Shown: positions 42,270 through 51,207 of the stretch, in pieces
Position numbering within the stretch: position 1 is the first letter of the stretch
How the letters are laid out: every line of letters starts with the position of its first letter
Assembly (NCBI GenBank): GCA_965116765.1
Contig: OZ220718.1
Span: 5,022,001 to 5,086,000, forward strand
Direction: 5' to 3'
Source of the DNA: JAJEEA01 sp965116765
GTDB lineage: Bacteria; Acidobacteriota; Vicinamibacteria; Vicinamibacterales; UBA8438
Length of the DNA: 64,000 nt
Position numbers and translations under genes: made by a program
The notes under the pieces: model-generated
What the model was told of the DNA's origin: nothing
The model's database searches: none
The model's input: the letters and a program-made list of their open reading frames with translations, nothing else

Positions 42270-44045
42270 TCAGTCGCCGGCTTCCTTGTCGCCCACCGCC
42301 TCGCAGGCCGCCAGCTCCCAGCCGTGGAACACCACCGCGAGGCCGACGTGGCGCACCGCCGGCTCGCCGCCCAGGGCGGGATCGGCGAGATAGCCCTCGA
42401 GCTGCGCCAGGGCCTCGCGCAGCCGCGCCGCCACCGCCGACTCGTCCGCCGTCTCGGCGCGCTTCAGGTACTTGACCTCGATCACGTAGCCGTAGCGGAC
42501 GTCCGGATAGCGGGCGAGGAACGGCTCCAGATGCAGGTCGGCGTAGCCCTTGTTCAGCTCGCGCTCCGAGTGGATCAGGAAGTGGCCGACGAGGCTGAAG
42601 TGCGCGGCCAGGAACGCCTGCACCACCTTCTCGCCGTCCAGGTAGTCGCGGATGCCCGTCTGCGCCGCGATGGCCTCGGCGAGGAACGCCAGCGCCGGCC
42701 GCCACGCCCCGCGGCAGGCCATGTCGACCACCAGCTTCGAGAACCGGTAGTGGCTGACCGAGAAGACCCCGACGTCGCGGTAGCCATCGCGCAGGTAGCC
42801 GTACAGCAGCCGCCGCACGGTCTGGTTGGGGATGCCGAGCCGGATCCTGCCGTGCGACTCGCCGCGGATGCTCAGCAGACCGAAGTAGTAGAGCAGCGAC
42901 AGGAAGTTCTCCGGCTCGACGAGCCTCTCGAGCGGGAAGCTGAGATTGACGTCGGCGTCGGCGCCGCCTTCGCCGGCGATGCTCCGCAGCAGGTCGAAGT
43001 TGCCGTTGAAACGGACGCCGGCCTCCCGGCTCACCACCAGCAGATGCCGCAGCTTGCCGTAGTCGATGCGCACGTTGGCGTCGATCAGCTCGTCGGGTGT
43101 GGGCTTGTTCGGCACCGACTCCGACAGGTAGTAGAGCACCATGTCGGTGTTGTACAGATCGCCCTTCGCGCGTCTGGCGAACCGGTATCCGTCGTACCAC
43201 TCGTGCATGACCTCCAGGGCTGCGTCCACGTCCTGGTCGAACGCGCCGCGCTCCCGGTACAGCGCCAGCAGGTCGCGCACCTCGGCCTCGGTGAAGCCGA
43301 GCAGGTCGTTGAACTCCGGCCGGAGGCTGACGTTCCGGCCGATGTTGAAGCCGCTGGTCACGTCGTCCAGCGTGATGGGCGAGACCCCGGTGATGAACAG
43401 CCGTTCCAGCCCGCCGCCGCTCTCCCCGGCGCCCGCCTTCAGGGTGGCGAAGAAGTTGCGGTAGAAGCCGCCGCCGTGCGTGAACGACTCGTACGCCTCG
43501 CGGCCGTGGTGGGCCAGCACCGTGTTGGCGAAGTTGTCGTACTCGTCGATCAGGCAGTACAGCGGGATGGCGTTGTCTCCGGCGTACATGAACAGCTCGC
43601 CGAGCCGCCCCTCGACGGCGGCCGGCGCCAGGATGCGGCGCGCCGCCGAGTCGGGGAACAGGTCCGCGTTCCGCTCCAGCGCGCGGCGGATCACCATTTC
43701 GCAGTAGGCCTCGAAGCGCTCGCGCAGCGTCTCCAGGGTGTCGTCGAAGGCGGAGAAGTTGAAGCGCAGGATGACGTAGCGCGACCGGTCGCCGGTGGGT
43801 TGCCGGCCGATGTCGGTGCCGTCGAAGATGGCGTGCCACTCGTCGGCGCGGGTGCGGTCGTAGTAGTTCTCCAGCACCGACACCCAGAGGCTCTTGCCGA
43901 AGCGGCGGGGGCGGATGAGGAAGACGTAGCTCTCCTCCTCGAGCCGGCGGAGGAACCGGGTCTTGTCGACGTACAGCCACCCGTTCAGGCGGATGCGCCT
44001 GATGTCGGCTTCGCCGTAGGGGATGCGGGGGTAGGCGGCGGGCAT
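42270..44045 (-). CDS. AAA-ATPase-like/PD-(D/E)XK nuclease protein (DUF1703 type)
   Basis: This 591-residue protein has the N-terminal AAA-ATPase-like domain: IPYGEADIRRIRLNGWLYVD, KTRFLRRLEEE, the Walker-A-like RPRRFGKSLWVSVLENYYD and the Walker-B-like YCLIDEYDNFANTV. The C-terminal PD-(D/E)XK domain has GYADLHLEPFLARYPDVRYG, then YVIEVKYLKRAE, with the Asp and the Glu-x-Lys pair. Function is not established; a DNA nuclease or a mobile-element-related role is often proposed. It lies antisense between the receptor gene and the receptor-tail fragment, so it may be an insertion. ATG 44045 fits the family start. Confidence 0.88.
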   Translation of the reverse strand: MPAAYPRIPYGEADIRRIRLNGWLYVDKTRFLRRLEEESYVFLIRPRRFGKSLWVSVLENYYDRTRADEWHAIFDGTDIGRQPTGDRSRYVILRFNFSAFDDTLETLRERFEAYCEMVIRRALERNADLFPDSAARRILAPAAVEGRLGELFMYAGDNAIPLYCLIDEYDNFANTVLAHHGREAYESFTHGGGFYRNFFATLKAGAGESGGGLERLFITGVSPITLDDVTSGFNIGRNVSLRPEFNDLLGFTEAEVRDLLALYRERGAFDQDVDAALEVMHEWYDGYRFARRAKGDLYNTDMVLYYLSESVPNKPTPDELIDANVRIDYGKLRHLLVVSREAGVRFNGNFDLLRSIAGEGGADADVNLSFPLERLVEPENFLSLLYYFGLLSIRGESHGRIRLGIPNQTVRRLLYGYLRDGYRDVGVFSVSHYRFSKLVVDMACRGAWRPALAFLAEAIAAQTGIRDYLDGEKVVQAFLAAHFSLVGHFLIHSERELNKGYADLHLEPFLARYPDVRYGYVIEVKYLKRAETADESAVAARLREALAQLEGYLADPALGGEPAVRHVGLAVVFHGWELAACEAVGDKEAGD

Positions 44046-44192
44046 TCGTGCTCGTCCTCGGCGCGGCGCAAACGAGGTCACCGGCCCCGGCGATCATGCC
44101 ATACGCGGCCGCCGGCGCTCCGGCGCGCCCGGCGCGCCCGAACCGCCCCGACACGTCGCGACGAGCGGAGCGCCGGCGACCCGCCACCCGAT

Positions 44193-44288
44193 CCCGCGTG
44201 GGTCAACGTCGAGCAGTCCTGCGACGGTCTCACGCACGACCCGAAGGGGCGGCGCATCGAGGCGGCCGCAAGCCGGCGCTCCGGGGGT
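44193..44288 (+). pseudogene. fragment copying the C-terminus of the TonB receptor
   Basis: Translation reads PAWVNVEQSCDGLTHDPKGR, then RIEAAASRRSGG. The receptor at 38887 ends PPWANVEQAYDGFTHDPKGR, then RIKAAVSWRFGG. The match is to the last about 32 residues only, on the same strand. It lost the aromatic barrel end (Trp and Phe both became Arg/Ser), so it is dead. With the DUF1703 gene between the two copies, it suggests a duplicated or tandem receptor that was then disrupted. The rest of 44046-44423 holds no gene. Confidence 0.8.
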
Positions 44289-44423
44289 ACGCAAGTGGGT
44301 TCATGCCACGAAGGTGCTCCACGCTCGGGTACCATGTCGTCAGCCTCGGCCTGACTTCGCCGCCCCGGCCGCCCGCTCGCGGCCTCCCGGAGCCGCGAAG
44401 CTCCCGGGGATCGATGGTCCAGG

Positions 44424-47192
44424 GTGCCTGCCAGACGCAACCGCGGCAATCGCAAGCGGTCGACGCCGGCGCGTGCGGCACGCGTATCCCCCCGCCGCCT
44501 GCTGGAGCGGGCGCGGGAGGCGCTCGCGCGGGGAGACGGGCGCGAGGCGCTCGACCTGGTCAGGCAGGCGCGCGATCGGGACCCCCGCCTGCCGGGGCTG
44601 CCGCTGACGTCGTTCTGCGCCTGCGCGCAGCGCGCCCGGCAGCTTGCCGAGCAGGGCATGGACCGGGAAGCGGCCGCCATGCGCGCGCGCGCGGACGGGC
44701 AGCGGGCCTCCCTGTCGACGCAGGCGCTGTCGGAGGACGACTGGGTCCAGTACGTCCGGTATCTGGACGGGGCGGACGCGGTGGCGGCCTATGCCGACCG
44801 CCTGAGCGCCGGGCCGCCCATGCCCGCGGTGGAACGGGCGCTGGCGGATCGGCTCGTCATCGAGCGCGGCTGGGAGAGTCTCGACGTCCTCGATGCGGGC
44901 CATCCGTTGCGGCGGGACGCCGGGAAGGTCATGGCCGGCGTCGGCGCCATGGACGCGGGCGAATGGGCGCGGGCCGCCGACCTGCTGCAGGGGGTGCCCC
45001 GGCGCTCGCCGTTCGCGGCCTGGCGTCTCTTCTGCAAGGCCGCGGTCTGCTTCGACGCGGGCGACCACGTCGGGTTGCGCCGGACCCTCGATCGCCTCCC
45101 GACCGACTTCCCCCTCGCCCGCACCGTCGCCGAGTGGCGGCGCCAGGCCGCGCCCGACGACGGCGCCGGGGCGCCGCGGGGCGCGGCCGGCGAGGGAGGA
45201 CCGGCCGCGGCCCTCGCCCGCGAGCTGAAGCGGGCCCTGCGCAAGGGGAACGTGCGCGCGGCGGCGACCGCGATCGAGAGTCTGGCCGACGTTCTCTACC
45301 CGGAGGACCCCGATCTCGCCCGGATCGATCTGCTGGAGATAGCGGGCCTGGCGATGGTGGCGAACCTCATCCCCGGCCGCGCGCTCGAGGCGCTGGCACG
45401 GGGGCTGTTGCCCCCCGATCGGGCGACCGGGGTCGGGGCCCGAGTCCTCCTCGGGGCGCAGCAGGCGGAGCCCGGACTGTGGCATCCGGGGCCGGCCGCC
45501 ATTCTCCTCGATGCGCTGCCGGCGGCGTTCCCCCGGGCGGAAGACCGGCCCCTCGCCCGGGCGTGCGTGCTGGAGACGCTGGCGCGCACCGGCCGCACGG
45601 CCGTCCATCCGGAATTGCTGCCCGACGACATGAAGGCGGCCCTGAACGGGCTGCTCGGCCGACGGTCGGGCGACCCCGCCATGGCCTACGTCGACCTCAT
45701 GACGGCGAGTCTCCAGGCCGACCCCGACAATCGCGACGGCTACCTCTTCCTCCTCGACCTGCTGCGCGGACACGGCGTCGGCAGGCGGAGGCTCGAGGGC
45801 GTCCTGCGGGACATGGCGGGCCGGTTCCCCGACGATCCGACCCCCTGGCTGGAGCTGGCCACCCTCCACTATTCGCGGAACGCCTACCGCCGGGCCGAGA
45901 CCGCGCTGGCCGAGGCCCGCCGGCACGCCCCCCACGACGACCGGCTCCTGGACCTGCAGGCCGTCGGTTTCCTCAAGTCCGCCGACCAGAGCCGGAACAA
46001 GGGGCGTCTCGCGCTCGCGGCGCAGGACGTCGAGCGCGCCGCCGACCTCGGGCGCCGGGTGATCGAGCCCGTCCTGCCGGCGAAGCGGCTGCTGCTGGAG
46101 ATCCTGTCCGGCGGCGGGGACGCGTCCGCCGCGGTGGCCCGCCGCCTCGCTCCCCTGCCGCCGGCCGCGCAGCTTCGGACGCTGGCCCTGGTGATCCGCG
46201 ACCTCGAGGACAACCGTCACGTCAGGCACGTCCGACCCGGCATGGCCGACGCGGTGCGGAGAGTCCTGGCCGACCGGTCGGCCCTCGCCGGCGAGTGCGG
46301 TCCGGGCGAGGTCGCGGACCTGCTCGACCCCGTGCCGGCCGAGCTCGACATGCTCTACCACGACCGGCGTATCGCGCCGATCTTCGACGCGTGGTGGCCC
46401 GCGCTCCTCCCGCGGGTGGACGGAGAGCGCCTGCCCGCCGTCCTCGACATCCTGATGGAGTGCGGCGGGCGGACCCGGGTTCGCGCCGAGATCGAACGCC
46501 GGTTGCGCGGGGCCGGGAAGTCGCGGCGCGATCCGGTGCTGCTCTTCCATCTGGCCGTTCTCCGTTACCAGGACGGCAGCGACCACGATTCCCGGCGGTT
46601 TCGGGACGTGATCGACGCGGCGGGCCCCGCCGTCCGCGAGCGGCTGCGGTCCATCGCCGCGCGGCTCGCGCGCCACACGCAGGGTCCGTTGCGTCACGCC
46701 CTGGCGACCTTCGATTTCGAGCCGCTGGACCTGCCGTCGGCGGCGCTCGACGGCGGCCTGCCGTCGATCGACGAGTTCCTGGCCATGCTCGCCGCCCGGG
46801 AGCCCGAGTTCGCCGCCCTCCTGGGAGAGTCGGGCGGCTCGACGCGGGCGGCACCGCCGGACCCCGGCGATCCGGCGCTCGGCGAGCGGTTCCGGCGGGC
46901 GTTGACACAGGACGCGGAGGACGCCGGGGACGCCCCCCGGCAGGGGACGTTCTTCGACCGGGAGCTCTGCGACGAGCTCGACCGCCTGGAAGACCTGATC
47001 GACGACAACCGCCTGCGCGGGGCGCCGCCGTCCGACCTGCGCGAGCTCGCCGCCAATCTGCGGGCCGAGCCGCGGACGCGGCGAGAGCTGGACCGGACGG
47101 CCCGCGGCTGCGAGGCGGCGGACCTCGGCGACAGCCTGTCGCCGGAGCTGCAGGTCCTGCTGTTCCCTCGGGCCAGGAGACGGCGGCGTTAG
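44424..47192 (+). CDS. large helical-repeat protein of unknown function, first gene of the Hsp70 operon
   Basis: This 922-residue protein begins at GTG 44424 with a basic tail (MPARRNRGNRKRSTPARAAR). It is then mostly alpha-helical with irregular TPR/HEAT-like repeats (RLLERAREALARGDGREALD, ALEALARGLLPPDRATGVGA, PWLELATLHYSRNAYRRAET). Other regions are DGYLFLLDLLRGHGVGRRRL, RALTQDAEDAGDAPRQGTFF and a Glu/Asp-rich end (ELCDELDRLEDLIDDNRLRG). No catalytic motif, signal peptide or membrane helix was found. It may be a scaffold or substrate-holding protein for the chaperones encoded next. The J-like gene starts 12 bp after its stop. I do not recognise the family. Confidence 0.6.
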   Translation: MPARRNRGNRKRSTPARAARVSPRRLLERAREALARGDGREALDLVRQARDRDPRLPGLPLTSFCACAQRARQLAEQGMDREAAAMRARADGQRASLSTQALSEDDWVQYVRYLDGADAVAAYADRLSAGPPMPAVERALADRLVIERGWESLDVLDAGHPLRRDAGKVMAGVGAMDAGEWARAADLLQGVPRRSPFAAWRLFCKAAVCFDAGDHVGLRRTLDRLPTDFPLARTVAEWRRQAAPDDGAGAPRGAAGEGGPAAALARELKRALRKGNVRAAATAIESLADVLYPEDPDLARIDLLEIAGLAMVANLIPGRALEALARGLLPPDRATGVGARVLLGAQQAEPGLWHPGPAAILLDALPAAFPRAEDRPLARACVLETLARTGRTAVHPELLPDDMKAALNGLLGRRSGDPAMAYVDLMTASLQADPDNRDGYLFLLDLLRGHGVGRRRLEGVLRDMAGRFPDDPTPWLELATLHYSRNAYRRAETALAEARRHAPHDDRLLDLQAVGFLKSADQSRNKGRLALAAQDVERAADLGRRVIEPVLPAKRLLLEILSGGGDASAAVARRLAPLPPAAQLRTLALVIRDLEDNRHVRHVRPGMADAVRRVLADRSALAGECGPGEVADLLDPVPAELDMLYHDRRIAPIFDAWWPALLPRVDGERLPAVLDILMECGGRTRVRAEIERRLRGAGKSRRDPVLLFHLAVLRYQDGSDHDSRRFRDVIDAAGPAVRERLRSIAARLARHTQGPLRHALATFDFEPLDLPSAALDGGLPSIDEFLAMLAAREPEFAALLGESGGSTRAAPPDPGDPALGERFRRALTQDAEDAGDAPRQGTFFDRELCDELDRLEDLIDDNRLRGAPPSDLRELAANLRAEPRTRRELDRTARGCEAADLGDSLSPELQVLLFPRARRRRR

Positions 47193-47204
47193 ACTGGGCT
47201 CCCC

Positions 47205-47510
47205 ATGCTTGCCCCCTATCTCGTGCTGGGACTGGCGCCGTCGGCCACCGGCGAGGAGATCCGCCGGCGCTACCTGGAGCTGGTGCGCGCACACCGGCCC
47301 GGCCGCGATACCGGGCGTTTGCAGCGGGTCACCCAGGCGTACGAAGCCTTGAAGGACGATCGGACGCGGGTGAGGACGGCCCTCTACGGCATGGCCGACT
47401 ACGGCGATTTCGAGCTGGCCCTCGATGCGCTGGTGCAGGCCCGCCCGGAGCGCCGCGCCACGCCCGGCCTGCAGGCGCTGCTGGCGGCGGAGGGGAAGCG
47501 GCATGCGTGA
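47205..47510 (+). CDS. J-domain-like protein lacking the HPD motif
   Basis: This 101-residue protein matches the first helices of a J-domain (YLVLGLAPSATGEEIRRRYL, then ELVRAHRPGRDTGRLQRVTQ, AYEALKDDRTRVRTALYGMA). The diagnostic His-Pro-Asp tripeptide is replaced by HRPGRD, so normal stimulation of Hsp70 ATPase is doubtful. A short helical tail follows (ALDALVQARPERRATPGLQA). It sits between the large helical protein and the GrpE-like gene, whose ATG overlaps its stop. It may tether rather than activate the partner Hsp70. Family assignment to the J fold is inference from sequence pattern. Confidence 0.65.
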   Translation: MLAPYLVLGLAPSATGEEIRRRYLELVRAHRPGRDTGRLQRVTQAYEALKDDRTRVRTALYGMADYGDFELALDALVQARPERRATPGLQALLAAEGKRHA

Positions 47511-48324
47511 ATGGGGCCGCGATTGGTTCCGGCGGCGCAAGGCGAGCGGCGCGCCCGAGCCCGACGCGGACTGGAAGCGGCAGGCCCTGGACGACTTCCG
47601 GCAGTGGCTCGACGCCGCGGGCGAAGAGGCCCCCGGACCCGAGGAGCCGGAAGCGGCCGACCCCGACCTGCGCGACCTGTTCGCCGAGCTCGCGGCGCTG
47701 CGGCAGGAGGTCCGCATGCAGAGCCGGGAGCAGGCCAGGGCCGGCCGGGAGATGGCGGCCGCGGCGGGGCGTTTCGAGACGGCGGCCCGCGAGGCCGGGC
47801 GCAGCCGCGAGGGGTTCGAGACGGCGGCCCGCGAGGCCGGACGCGGCCGCGAGGAGATGGCGGCCGCGGCGGGGCGTTTCGAGACGGCGGCCCGCGAGGC
47901 CGAGCGCAGCCGCGAGACGCCGGCCGCGCTCGAGGAGCGCGTCGCGCGGGCGGCCGAGGACCGCTGTCTCGCCGGGACGCTGGAGGTGCGCGACGCCCTC
48001 GTGCGGGGCCGGGACGCCGCGGTCCGGCTGCGGGATCGGCCGCGTCTGTTCGGGCGCGCGCCGCGGGGCGTCGCCGGCGTCGTCGAAGGCTACGATCTGG
48101 CGATCAGGCGATTCGACCGCATGCTGTCGCGGTTCGACGTGCGGCGTGTGGAGGCGGTGGGGCGACCCTTCGACAGCCGGTCGATGCACGCGGTGGAGGC
48201 GCGCAGCGACGAGGGCGCCGGCGACGGCGTGGTGGTCGAGGAGCTGCGGACGGGGTTCGTGCGGCACGACGGCGTGCTGCGTCTCGCCGACGTCGCGGTG
48301 AACCGACGTCGCGCGCAGGAGTGA
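47503..48324 (+). CDS. GrpE-like nucleotide exchange factor with repeated coiled segment
   Basis: The 273-residue protein ends in a recognisable GrpE head: GVAGVVEGYDLAIRRFDRML, then FDVRRVEAVGRPFDSRSMHA, VEARSDEGAGDGVVVEELRT and VLRLADVAVNRR. The N-terminal half is not a standard GrpE helix. It has a basic start (REWGRDWFRRRKASG), an acidic stretch and a repeated GRFETAAREAGRSREG-like unit (residues about 82-140, three to four copies), likely a coiled coil. It should release ADP from the downstream Hsp70. ATG 47503 overlaps the J-like stop by 8 bp; the Hsp70 gene follows after 4 bp. Confidence 0.72.
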   Translation: MREWGRDWFRRRKASGAPEPDADWKRQALDDFRQWLDAAGEEAPGPEEPEAADPDLRDLFAELAALRQEVRMQSREQARAGREMAAAAGRFETAAREAGRSREGFETAAREAGRGREEMAAAAGRFETAAREAERSRETPAALEERVARAAEDRCLAGTLEVRDALVRGRDAAVRLRDRPRLFGRAPRGVAGVVEGYDLAIRRFDRMLSRFDVRRVEAVGRPFDSRSMHAVEARSDEGAGDGVVVEELRTGFVRHDGVLRLADVAVNRRRAQE

Positions 48325-48328
48325 CGCG

Positions 48329-50288
48329 ATGGCGGCGAGGGCGATCGACGACGACACCATCATCGGCATCGACCTGGGCACCACGAACTCCGAGGTGGCG
48401 ATAGTCTCGGGCGGGAAGCCCACGATCGTGGAGGACGGCGGCGAAGCCATCCTGCCCTCGTGCGTGGGGCTCGACGAGGCCGGCGCCGTCATCGTGGGGC
48501 GCCGGGCGTGCAACCAGGCCGCGGCCGCCCCCGAGCGGACGGTGCTGTCGATCAAGCGCCTCATGGGCTCGGGGACGCGCGTGCCGATGGGGAAGGACGA
48601 CTACGCCCCGCAGGAGATCTCGGCCTTCATTCTCAAGGCGCTCAAGCAGCGGGCGGACCGCGCGCTCGGCCGGGACGTGCGCAAGGCCGTCATCACCGTC
48701 CCCGCCTACTTCACCGACGTCCAGCGGCAGGCGACCCGCGAGGCCGGGGAGATCGCCGGCCTGACCGTCGTCCGGATCATCAACGAGCCGACGGCCGCCG
48801 CCCTCAGCTACGAGAGCGGCGGCGCGGGGCGCCGCACCCTCCTCGTCTACGACCTCGGCGGCGGGACCTTCGACGTCTCGGTGGTGCGCGTGGAGGAAGG
48901 CGTGGTCGAGGTCCTCGCCTCGGCCGGCGACAACCACCTCGGCGGCGACGACTTCGACGCCCTCGTCCTCGAACGCCTCAACGCCCACATGGAGACCGAG
49001 CTGGGGATCGAGCGCGCCCGCGACGACCGCCGCCTGCAGGCACGGCTGCGGCGGGCGGCCGAACGGGCCAAGATCGAGCTGTCGGATCAGCCCCGCGTCC
49101 GGGTCGAGGAGGATCACGTCGCCACCGTGGCCGGCGAGGCCCGGCATCTCGCGTGCGAGCTGACCCGCGCCGATTTCGAGAGCGACCTCGAGCCGTTCAT
49201 CGACCGCTCCCTGCGGGCCGTGACCACGGCGCTTCAGGACGCGGAGGTCCGTCCGAATCAGCTCGACCGCGTCCTGCTGGTGGGCGGCTCCACCCGCATT
49301 CCCCGCATCGCGGCGGTGCTCGCGGAGCGGCTGGGGCACGAGCCGCACGGCGAGGTCGATCCCGAGCTGTGCGTCGCGCTGGGGGCCGGCGTGCAGGCGG
49401 GGATGGAGATGGGGCGCGACATGCAGGCGGTGCTGGTCGACATCACCCCCTACACCTTCGGCACGAGCGCCGAGGGAGAGATTGACGGCGTGCCCTACGC
49501 CCACAAGTTCATTCCCCTCATCCGGCGCAACAGCAAGCTGCCGGCCACCCGGACCGAGGTGTTCTTCACCAAGTTCGAGGACCAGGAGAAGGTCGACATC
49601 AAGGTCTATCAGGGAGAAGATCCGGACGCCCTCGAGAACGTCGAGATCGGCACCTTCCTGTTCAGCGGCCTGAACCGGCGGCGGGGGGCCTACGAGCAGG
49701 GGCTGCTCTTCACCTGCACCCTCGACCTCGACGGCCTGCTGCACGTGCACGCCCGGGAGAGGGCGACCGGCCGGGAGATCCGCGGCGTCGTCGAGAACGC
49801 CCTCGGGCGTTCCACCGACGAGGAGCTCGGCGCCGCCCGGGAGCGGGTATCGGCGCTCTGGGGCGATGCGGGCCCCGGGGGCGATGCGGGCGCCGGGGGC
49901 GCCGTCGCCCGGGACCCCGCCGCAGGCGACGCCGCCGCGGGGGGCTCGGCTGCCGCGGGGGGCTCGGCTGCCGCGGCCCGGGGCCCCGCCGCCGGCCCCG
50001 CCGCGTGACTCCGCCGCCGTCGCCCGGGGCCCCGCCGCCGCGGGGGACTCCGCCGCCGCGGGCAGCGGAGAGCCGCCGGCGGATGCCGCGGTTCCCCCGG
50101 GCGCGGTCGGCGAGACTCGCGAGACCCTGGCCCGGGCCGAGAAGGTCCTCGACGCCGCCCCGGCCGAAGACCGGGAGGAGATGATCGGCCTGATGGAGGG
50201 TCTTCGCAACGCGATCGCGGAGGGCCGCGCCGAACAGGCGTCCGATCTCAGGCGCGAGCTCGACGAGATTCTCTTCTATCTGGAGTAG
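48329..50288 (+). CDS. Hsp70 (DnaK-like) chaperone with a frameshift in a low-complexity linker
   Basis: The ATPase domain is intact: GIDLGTTNSEVAIVSGGKPT, PAYFTDVQRQATREAGEIAG, LVYDLGGGTFDVSVVRVEEG and VLLVGGSTRIPRIAAVLAER. The interdomain linker is VLVDITPYTFGTSAEGE and a substrate-binding beta region follows (RTEVFFTKFEDQEKVDIKVY, LDLDGLLHVHARERATGREI). The main frame then enters Ala/Gly/Pro repeats and stops at 50008. A helical lid (ETRETLARAEKVLDAAPAED, REEMIGLMEGLRNAIAEGRA) continues in another frame to 50288. A one-base slip in the GCC/GGG repeats (about 49870-50010) would join them. ATG 48329 follows AGGAG. It is distinct from the housekeeping DnaK type and is a specialised Hsp70 by context. 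Confidence 0.8.
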
Positions 50289-50293
50289 ACGGC

Positions 50294-50605
50294 ATGGAAC
50301 GCTGCCCGACGTGCGGGGCCCGGCATGCCGGCGGTCCGTCGTGCCACCGCTGCCGGACCGACCTCCGGCAGGTGCTGGCGGTCGAACGGGCCGCGGCCCG
50401 CCACCGGCGGCAGGCCCGCGCCGCGCTCCACCGCGGCGACCGCGCGGCGGCGCGCCACCTGGCCGCCCGCGCCTGCGCGCTCCACCGCTCTCCCGAGTCG
50501 CTGACCGCGCTGGCGGCGGCCGCCCTGGCCGACCGCGACTTCCCGGCCGCGATCCGCCTGTGGCGGGAGATTCGCGGCCGGTCCGCACCGCCGCGGCTCT
50601 CGTGA
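50294..50605 (+). CDS. small zinc-ribbon protein with helical repeat, last gene of the Hsp70 operon
   Basis: This 103-residue protein begins with four Cys in a zinc-ribbon pattern (MERCPTCGARHAGGPSCHRC), then an Arg/Ala-rich helical region (ALHRGDRAAARHLAARACAL, ALAAAALADRDFPAAIRLWR) like one TPR pair. It starts 5 bp after the Hsp70 lid stop, so it is part of the operon. It could link the chaperone to a client or to nucleic acid. I know no named family for it. Confidence 0.6.
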   Translation: MERCPTCGARHAGGPSCHRCRTDLRQVLAVERAAARHRRQARAALHRGDRAAARHLAARACALHRSPESLTALAAAALADRDFPAAIRLWREIRGRSAPPRLS

Positions 50606-50739
50606 GCCGAAAGCGTGGAGCAGCGCTTGGCTGCCATGGTGCGACTGTGTCAATGGTCTGGTCGGCGGGGGAAACTGCCCTGGGGGCTGTTCGGAGGCTG
50701 TCCCGGCTCCCATCTCGCGCGCGGCTGCGGTCGGGTCTG

Positions 50740-51207
50740 CTATTCTTCCTCCTTTCGCTGGGTCAGCTCCCGGCGATCCTCCGCGTCCCGTGCGCGGTCC
50801 GTCGTCTTGGAGTCAATCATGTCGTCCAGCCCTGCGTATGGGATCTCCACGCCGTCCACCAGTTTTCGTTGACGGTTCAGTACCGCCTTTTGGTAGTTCG
50901 TCTTGCCCGCTCCTTTCAGTATGTCGACTCTGGGATCGTCTCCGACGATCGTCATCATCTTTTCAGTCTCTGTCGCCGGGTCGAGCTCTCTGGCGATGCC
51001 GTACGGCAGCTCGCTCAGCGCGTCGAGCACTCTCGCCATGTTGTCCTCGTCGCGTGGAACGAGGATGTCGAGGTCCCGCGTGGCGTAGTCGAACCCGTGC
51101 AGTCCCATTCCAACCCGTCCGATTACGAGGTATTGCGCGCCGTGGGCGTTCAGCAACCGACACACCTCGAGCCACCTTTCAGCGATATCCGCTCTCTCGT
51201 TGCTCAC
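50740..51207 (-). CDS. nucleotidyltransferase of the MNT/AbiEii-like type
   Basis: This 155-residue protein has a nucleotidyltransferase fold: AHGAQYLVIGRVGMGLHGFD, then YATRDLDILVPRDEDNMARV with the DLD metal site. The end is VDGVEIPYAGLDDMIDSKTT, typical of DUF6036/AbiEii-like proteins. The usual GGxA is GRVG here. Such proteins occur as toxins or antitoxins in small two-gene modules. It overlaps the upstream small gene by 29 bp, so translation is coupled. 134 bp of sequence without a gene separate it from the Hsp70 operon. Confidence 0.72.
   Translation of the reverse strand: MSNERADIAERWLEVCRLLNAHGAQYLVIGRVGMGLHGFDYATRDLDILVPRDEDNMARVLDALSELPYGIARELDPATETEKMMTIVGDDPRVDILKGAGKTNYQKAVLNRQRKLVDGVEIPYAGLDDMIDSKTTDRARDAEDRRELTQRKEEE

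Noticed and set aside
38812..44187. A 1791-residue minus-strand open frame
   Set aside because: It is antisense to the TonB receptor over most of its length; the real minus-strand gene there is the DUF1703 protein in another frame.
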